Below are positions 61,418-64,000 of a DNA stretch of 64,000 nucleotides, piece by piece. This stretch comes from Aquamicrobium defluvii (GTDB lineage Bacteria; Pseudomonadota; Alphaproteobacteria; Rhizobiales; Rhizobiaceae): the NCBI RefSeq assembly GCF_004363725.1, contig NZ_SNZF01000012.1:1-64000 (forward strand), in the 5' to 3' direction. Both the position numbers and the translations under genes were made by a program. The notes under the pieces were generated by a model, which was not told the DNA's origin, did not search any database, and was given only the letters and a program-made list of their open reading frames with translations. Within the stretch, counting starts at the first letter, position 1. Each line of letters begins with the position of its first letter.

Positions 61418-61624
61418 GTGATCGGCAAGGCGCTTACCAAAATGCGGCGTGGTTTGGGAATTGTGGGGACGGTAACCACTGTTGTTAATGTCCCATGCCA
61501 CGCCCCCTGGCCACGGAGCTTGAGCCTCGGTTTCAAAAAGATCAGATCCGTCAAAGCCAACAATCTGTAGATGTTCCCACATGCTCGGGCCGATCTGATT
61601 GCCAGACAAGTACAACTTTTGCAT
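61400..61624 (-). CDS. Hypothetical protein, 3' end probably replaced
   Basis: A 74-residue frame from ATG 61624 after GAGGGG, starting MQKLYLSGNQIGPSMWEHLQ and IVGFDGSDLFETEAQAPW. The last residues coincide with IS66 debris at 61400-61417, so the natural C-terminus is probably lost. It lies 29 bp after the gene at 61654 on the same strand, suggesting a two-gene unit. No family recognised; a small acidic pair of this kind could be immunity-type proteins, but nothing proves it. Confidence 0.45.
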   Translation of the reverse strand: MQKLYLSGNQIGPSMWEHLQIVGFDGSDLFETEAQAPWPGGVAWDINNSGYRPHNSQTTPHFGKRLADHLWIRA

Positions 61625-61653
61625 GAGCCGCCCCTCGCGATCAAAAAATAAGT

Positions 61654-62024
61654 CTATTCCCGTGTGTATCCGTATCGCAATTCTTTGATCTTACCGGATA
61701 CATCGAACCTCATGTCGAATGTGTGTGCATGCAGCGGTGGCCATACAAGGTATGTTCGCCAAAGCCCTTCCCCCTCGTGCTCTGACAAAATGAAGCCCGC
61801 GTACATTCGAACCTCACCTTTCTGAAGTATCTCGGAGGGGCCGTGCCACACGTTGACATGGAAGCCTTGGCACCGTAGCCAGTCGGCGAACTCTTCTAAC
61901 GATGCCAGTCGCTCATAATTCCTGCGCAACAATCGTAACGCGTCTTCGGGACCTCCGACGTCAGCCCAAATCTTAAACGGATCAAGCCGAAGTCCAGATT
62001 TGCAGACGGTCTCCTCTGGTCGAG
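61654..62024 (-). pseudogene. Hypothetical protein, 5' end removed by IS21
   Basis: About 120 residues with good coding character: DPFKIWADVGGPEDALRLLR, FADWLRCQGFHVNVWHGPSE, RMYAGFILSEHEGEGLWRTY and a C-terminal KIKELRYGYTRE. No start codon remains before the IS21 end at about 62025, so the N-terminus was cut off by insertion. I do not recognise the family. Confidence 0.55.
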
Positions 62025-62191
62025 TGCGGATTCCGACGTTATCCGGCCGGGCATTCCAACCTGAAGCCGGCCACCGTTCCGACGTGAAGCCGGCCACCAT
62101 TCCGATCAATATCCGGCCGCTTTGAGGCCTGAGCAGGAGCACCTGGGTCAGCAACTTTGGCATGACGGTCCTTTTGAACAAGGGACGCGTA

Positions 62192-63727
62192 ATGCCGGCA
62201 AAGAGAAGGCTGACCATGAGACAACTACGACAGATGCTGCGGCTTGCCGGTGATGGAACCAGCGCCCGCGAGATCGCACAGAGGCTGGGCATCGCGCGCA
62301 GCACCGTGCAGGACAATCTGAAGCGCGCGACGGTGGCGGGACTGATCTGGCCGCTGCCAGGCGACCTGACCGACGACGCGCTGGAGAACCGGCTGTTCGC
62401 CCGCGCCGGGGTGAAGCAGGGCCTGCGCCGGCTGCCGGAGCCGAACTGGGCGGATCTGGCGCTGGAGTTGAAGAAGCCGGGCGTCACGCTGATGCTGCTT
62501 TGGGAAGAGTATCGCGCCGTCCATTCCGGCGGCTATGGCTACAGCCGTTTCTGCGACCTGTTCCGTGGCTTCGAGAAGCGCCTGTCGCCAACCATGCGCC
62601 AGGAACATGTCGCCGGCGACAAGGTGTTCGTGGACTATTCCGGCAAGAAGATCGCCATCATCGACCCGGTGACCGGTGAGGTCCGTGAGGCGGAGATCTT
62701 CGTCGGCGTCCTGGGTGCATCCGGCTACACCTATGCGGAAGCGACCTGGACGCAGGCGCTGCCGGACTGGATCGGCGCGCATGTGCGCATGTTCAGCTTC
62801 TTCGGCGGCGTCCCGCGCCTGATCGTGCCCGACAACCTGAAGTCCGGCGTCAATCATGCCTCCTTCTATGATCCGGAGATCAACCGCAGCTACGGCATGA
62901 TGGCCTCGCACTATGGCGTCGGCGTGCTGCCGGCGCGGCCGCGTCGCCCGAAGGACAAGGCCAAGGTCGAGAACGGCGTGCGTTTTGCCCAGACCTGCAT
63001 CCTCGGCCGGCTGCGGCGGCAGACCTTCTTCTCGTTGGCCGAGGCCAATGCCGCGATTGCCGGGGCGCTCGATCGCATCAACGGCCATGTCATGCGCCGT
63101 CTCGGCGTCAGCCGTCGCCAGCTGTTCGAGACGGTGGAACGGCCGGCGCTGGCGAGCCTGCCCGTGCAGGACTACGAGTTTGCCGAATGGCGCCTGGCCC
63201 GCGTCGCCACCGACTACCATGTCGAGTTCAAGGACTTCTTCTATTCGGTGCCGCACAGCCTCATCCGCCAGCAGGTCGACATCCGCGCCACGGTCAGGAC
63301 GATCGAGATATTCCACCGCGGCAAGCGCGTCGCCGTCCACCAGCGCCGCTATGGCGGACGGCGCTACGGCACCAACCCCGAGCACATGCCCAGTTCCCAC
63401 CGCCGCTATGCCGAATGGACGCCGGCACGTTTCCGCAGGTGGGCTGCATCGATCGGGCCACAGACCGAGGGGCTGATCATCGCCATTCTGGCCAGCCGGC
63501 CACATCCGGAACAGGGCTTCCGCACATGCCTTGGCGTTTTGCGCCTCTACCGCGATCTCCACCGTGATCGCGCCGAGGCGGTCTCGGCACGCGCCGTCGA
63601 GATCGGCGGGCTGACCTGCAAGAGCATCGCCGCCCTCATCACCAATCACAAGACCGCCCGGCCTGCCGGCAATCTCGGCGCCATCATCGATCACGCCAAT
63701 CTGCGTGGTCCCGGCTACTTCCATTGA
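62192..63727 (+). CDS. istA: IS21-family transposase IstA
   Basis: 511 residues: N-terminal helix-turn-helix (RLTMRQLRQMLRLAGDGTSA, then REIAQRLGIARSTVQ), a DDE core with VFVDYSGKK, VPDNLKSGVN and KAKVENGVRF, and a C-terminal segment typical of IstA. ATG 62192 follows AGGGACG; the frame starts at 62162. It needs the IstB ATPase, encoded 14 bp downstream. Confidence 0.93.
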   Translation: MPAKRRLTMRQLRQMLRLAGDGTSAREIAQRLGIARSTVQDNLKRATVAGLIWPLPGDLTDDALENRLFARAGVKQGLRRLPEPNWADLALELKKPGVTLMLLWEEYRAVHSGGYGYSRFCDLFRGFEKRLSPTMRQEHVAGDKVFVDYSGKKIAIIDPVTGEVREAEIFVGVLGASGYTYAEATWTQALPDWIGAHVRMFSFFGGVPRLIVPDNLKSGVNHASFYDPEINRSYGMMASHYGVGVLPARPRRPKDKAKVENGVRFAQTCILGRLRRQTFFSLAEANAAIAGALDRINGHVMRRLGVSRRQLFETVERPALASLPVQDYEFAEWRLARVATDYHVEFKDFFYSVPHSLIRQQVDIRATVRTIEIFHRGKRVAVHQRRYGGRRYGTNPEHMPSSHRRYAEWTPARFRRWAASIGPQTEGLIIAILASRPHPEQGFRTCLGVLRLYRDLHRDRAEAVSARAVEIGGLTCKSIAALITNHKTARPAGNLGAIIDHANLRGPGYFH

Positions 63728-63741
63728 GGAGACAACAGATC

Positions 63742-64000
63742 ATGCTGACCCATCCCACCCTCGACATGCTGCGAGACCTCGGCCTGCACGGCATGGCCAA
63801 AGGCTTCCAGGATCTCGACGCCCAGCCGGAAGCCCGCGCCCTCGACCATGGCGAATGGCTCGCCATCCTGCTGGAGCAGGAAGCGACACTGCGCCGCCAG
63901 AAGCGCTTCGAGGCGCGTGCCCGCGCCGCAAGGCTGCGCCATGACGCGCAGGTCGAAGACGCCGACTTCCGTGCCGAACGCGGGCTCGACCGCTCCCTGT
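63742..64000 (+). CDS. istB: IS21-family helper ATPase IstB (partial, window edge)
   Basis: The first 86 residues of IstB, MLTHPTLDMLRDLGLHGMAK and GFQDLDAQPEARALDHGEW, continue past the window end. The Walker motifs would lie further on. ATG 63742 is preceded by GAGGAGA. It assists IstA in target selection. Confidence 0.93.
   Translation, partial: MLTHPTLDMLRDLGLHGMAKGFQDLDAQPEARALDHGEWLAILLEQEATLRRQKRFEARARAARLRHDAQVEDADFRAERGLDRSL

Larger units (their letters stand above)
62025..64000 (+). mobile_element. IS21-family element (left part; runs off the window)
   Basis: The left end has the repeated sub-terminal motifs TTCCGACGT, GAAGCCGGCCAC (twice) and ATCCGGCCG between 62025 and 62115, then istA and istB. 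The right end is beyond the window. It interrupts the hypothetical gene at 61654. Confidence 0.85.

Noticed and set aside
62225..63724. 499-codon minus-strand frame antisense to istA
   Set aside because: It mirrors the IstA coding frame; IstA has clear catalytic motifs while this frame has no recognisable fold.
1..64000. CRISPR arrays, tRNA or rRNA genes, replication origin
   Set aside because: Reading both strands I saw no regularly spaced direct repeats, no tRNA-like cloverleaf or conserved rRNA stretches, and no repABC, dnaA or parAB genes. A covariance-model search would be decisive.

Overview
The window looks like an accessory region (genomic island or large plasmid; no replication or partition gene is visible) of a high-GC alphaproteobacterium of the order Hyphomicrobiales/Rhizobiales. 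Pointers are the imuA-imuB-dnaE2 cassette under a GTTC-N7-GTTC SOS box, an Omp25/Omp31-type porin, BigR-type ArsR regulators, a RIME-like intergenic repeat and rhizobium-type insertion sequences.

Layout. 1-1066: an IS21-type end cutting into a LysR-regulator gene, then a decayed ORF. 1063-10628: a DNA-damage/mutagenesis block (dnaE2, imuB and imuA on the minus strand; a UvrD-like helicase, a YedK/HMCES-type abasic-site protein and DinB on the plus strand). 10644-20554: sulfur-stress genes: persulfide dioxygenase, two dual-cysteine ArsR repressors, two YeeE/YedE half-transporters, a DUF442 phosphatase/sulfurtransferase-like protein, SulP with a CheY-like protein, an MFS pump, thioredoxin 2, a sulfide:quinone-oxidoreductase-like flavoprotein and small membrane proteins. 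20591-29042: an envelope thiol-redox block (DsbG-like, thioredoxin-like, DsbA/ScsC-like, DsbD/ScsB-like and an Lgt-like/TlpA fusion), an L,D-transpeptidase, a methyltransferase and a QseBC/PmrAB-like two-component system. Four identical-format CTTAAG-N5-CTTAAG boxes precede units of this block. 29024-31673: sulfite dehydrogenase sorAB, a flavoprotein pseudogene and a DUF302 gene.

32053-35450 is scrap: a P-type ATPase cut by a transposon end, an IclR remnant, a serine recombinase with its DUF2924 partner, and fragments of istB and of a recombinase C-terminus. 35514-41757: a TRAP transporter with a D-threonine-aldolase-like enzyme and a divergent XRE/cupin regulator, plus a TauE/SafE exporter. 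41773-44000: the stump of a type VI secretion locus (tssE, a TssC-like protein and the last codons of tssC) cut by IS6. 44214-46960: a compact transposon carrying only a TniA-like and a TniB-like gene. 47446-48934: an IS3-family element. 48973-53505: a HigBA module, a hydrolase, a thermonuclease and the porin. 54114-55565: a LuxR/LuxI pair. 55920-60948: VOC pseudogene, GNAT, XRE regulator and a small metabolic cluster (threonine-synthase-like, SbnA-like and PduX-like GHMP kinase) with two strong palindromes. 61041-64000: transposase scraps, two unknown genes and an IS21 element running off the end.

Together the intact genes handle reactive sulfur and sulfite, oxidised or copper-stressed envelope thiols, and damaged DNA. 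The shared operators suggest at least two local regulons: an ArsR regulon (three sites) and a QseB/PmrA-like regulon (four sites). The least explained part is the kinase plus two PLP-enzyme cluster at 57.6-60.9 kb.
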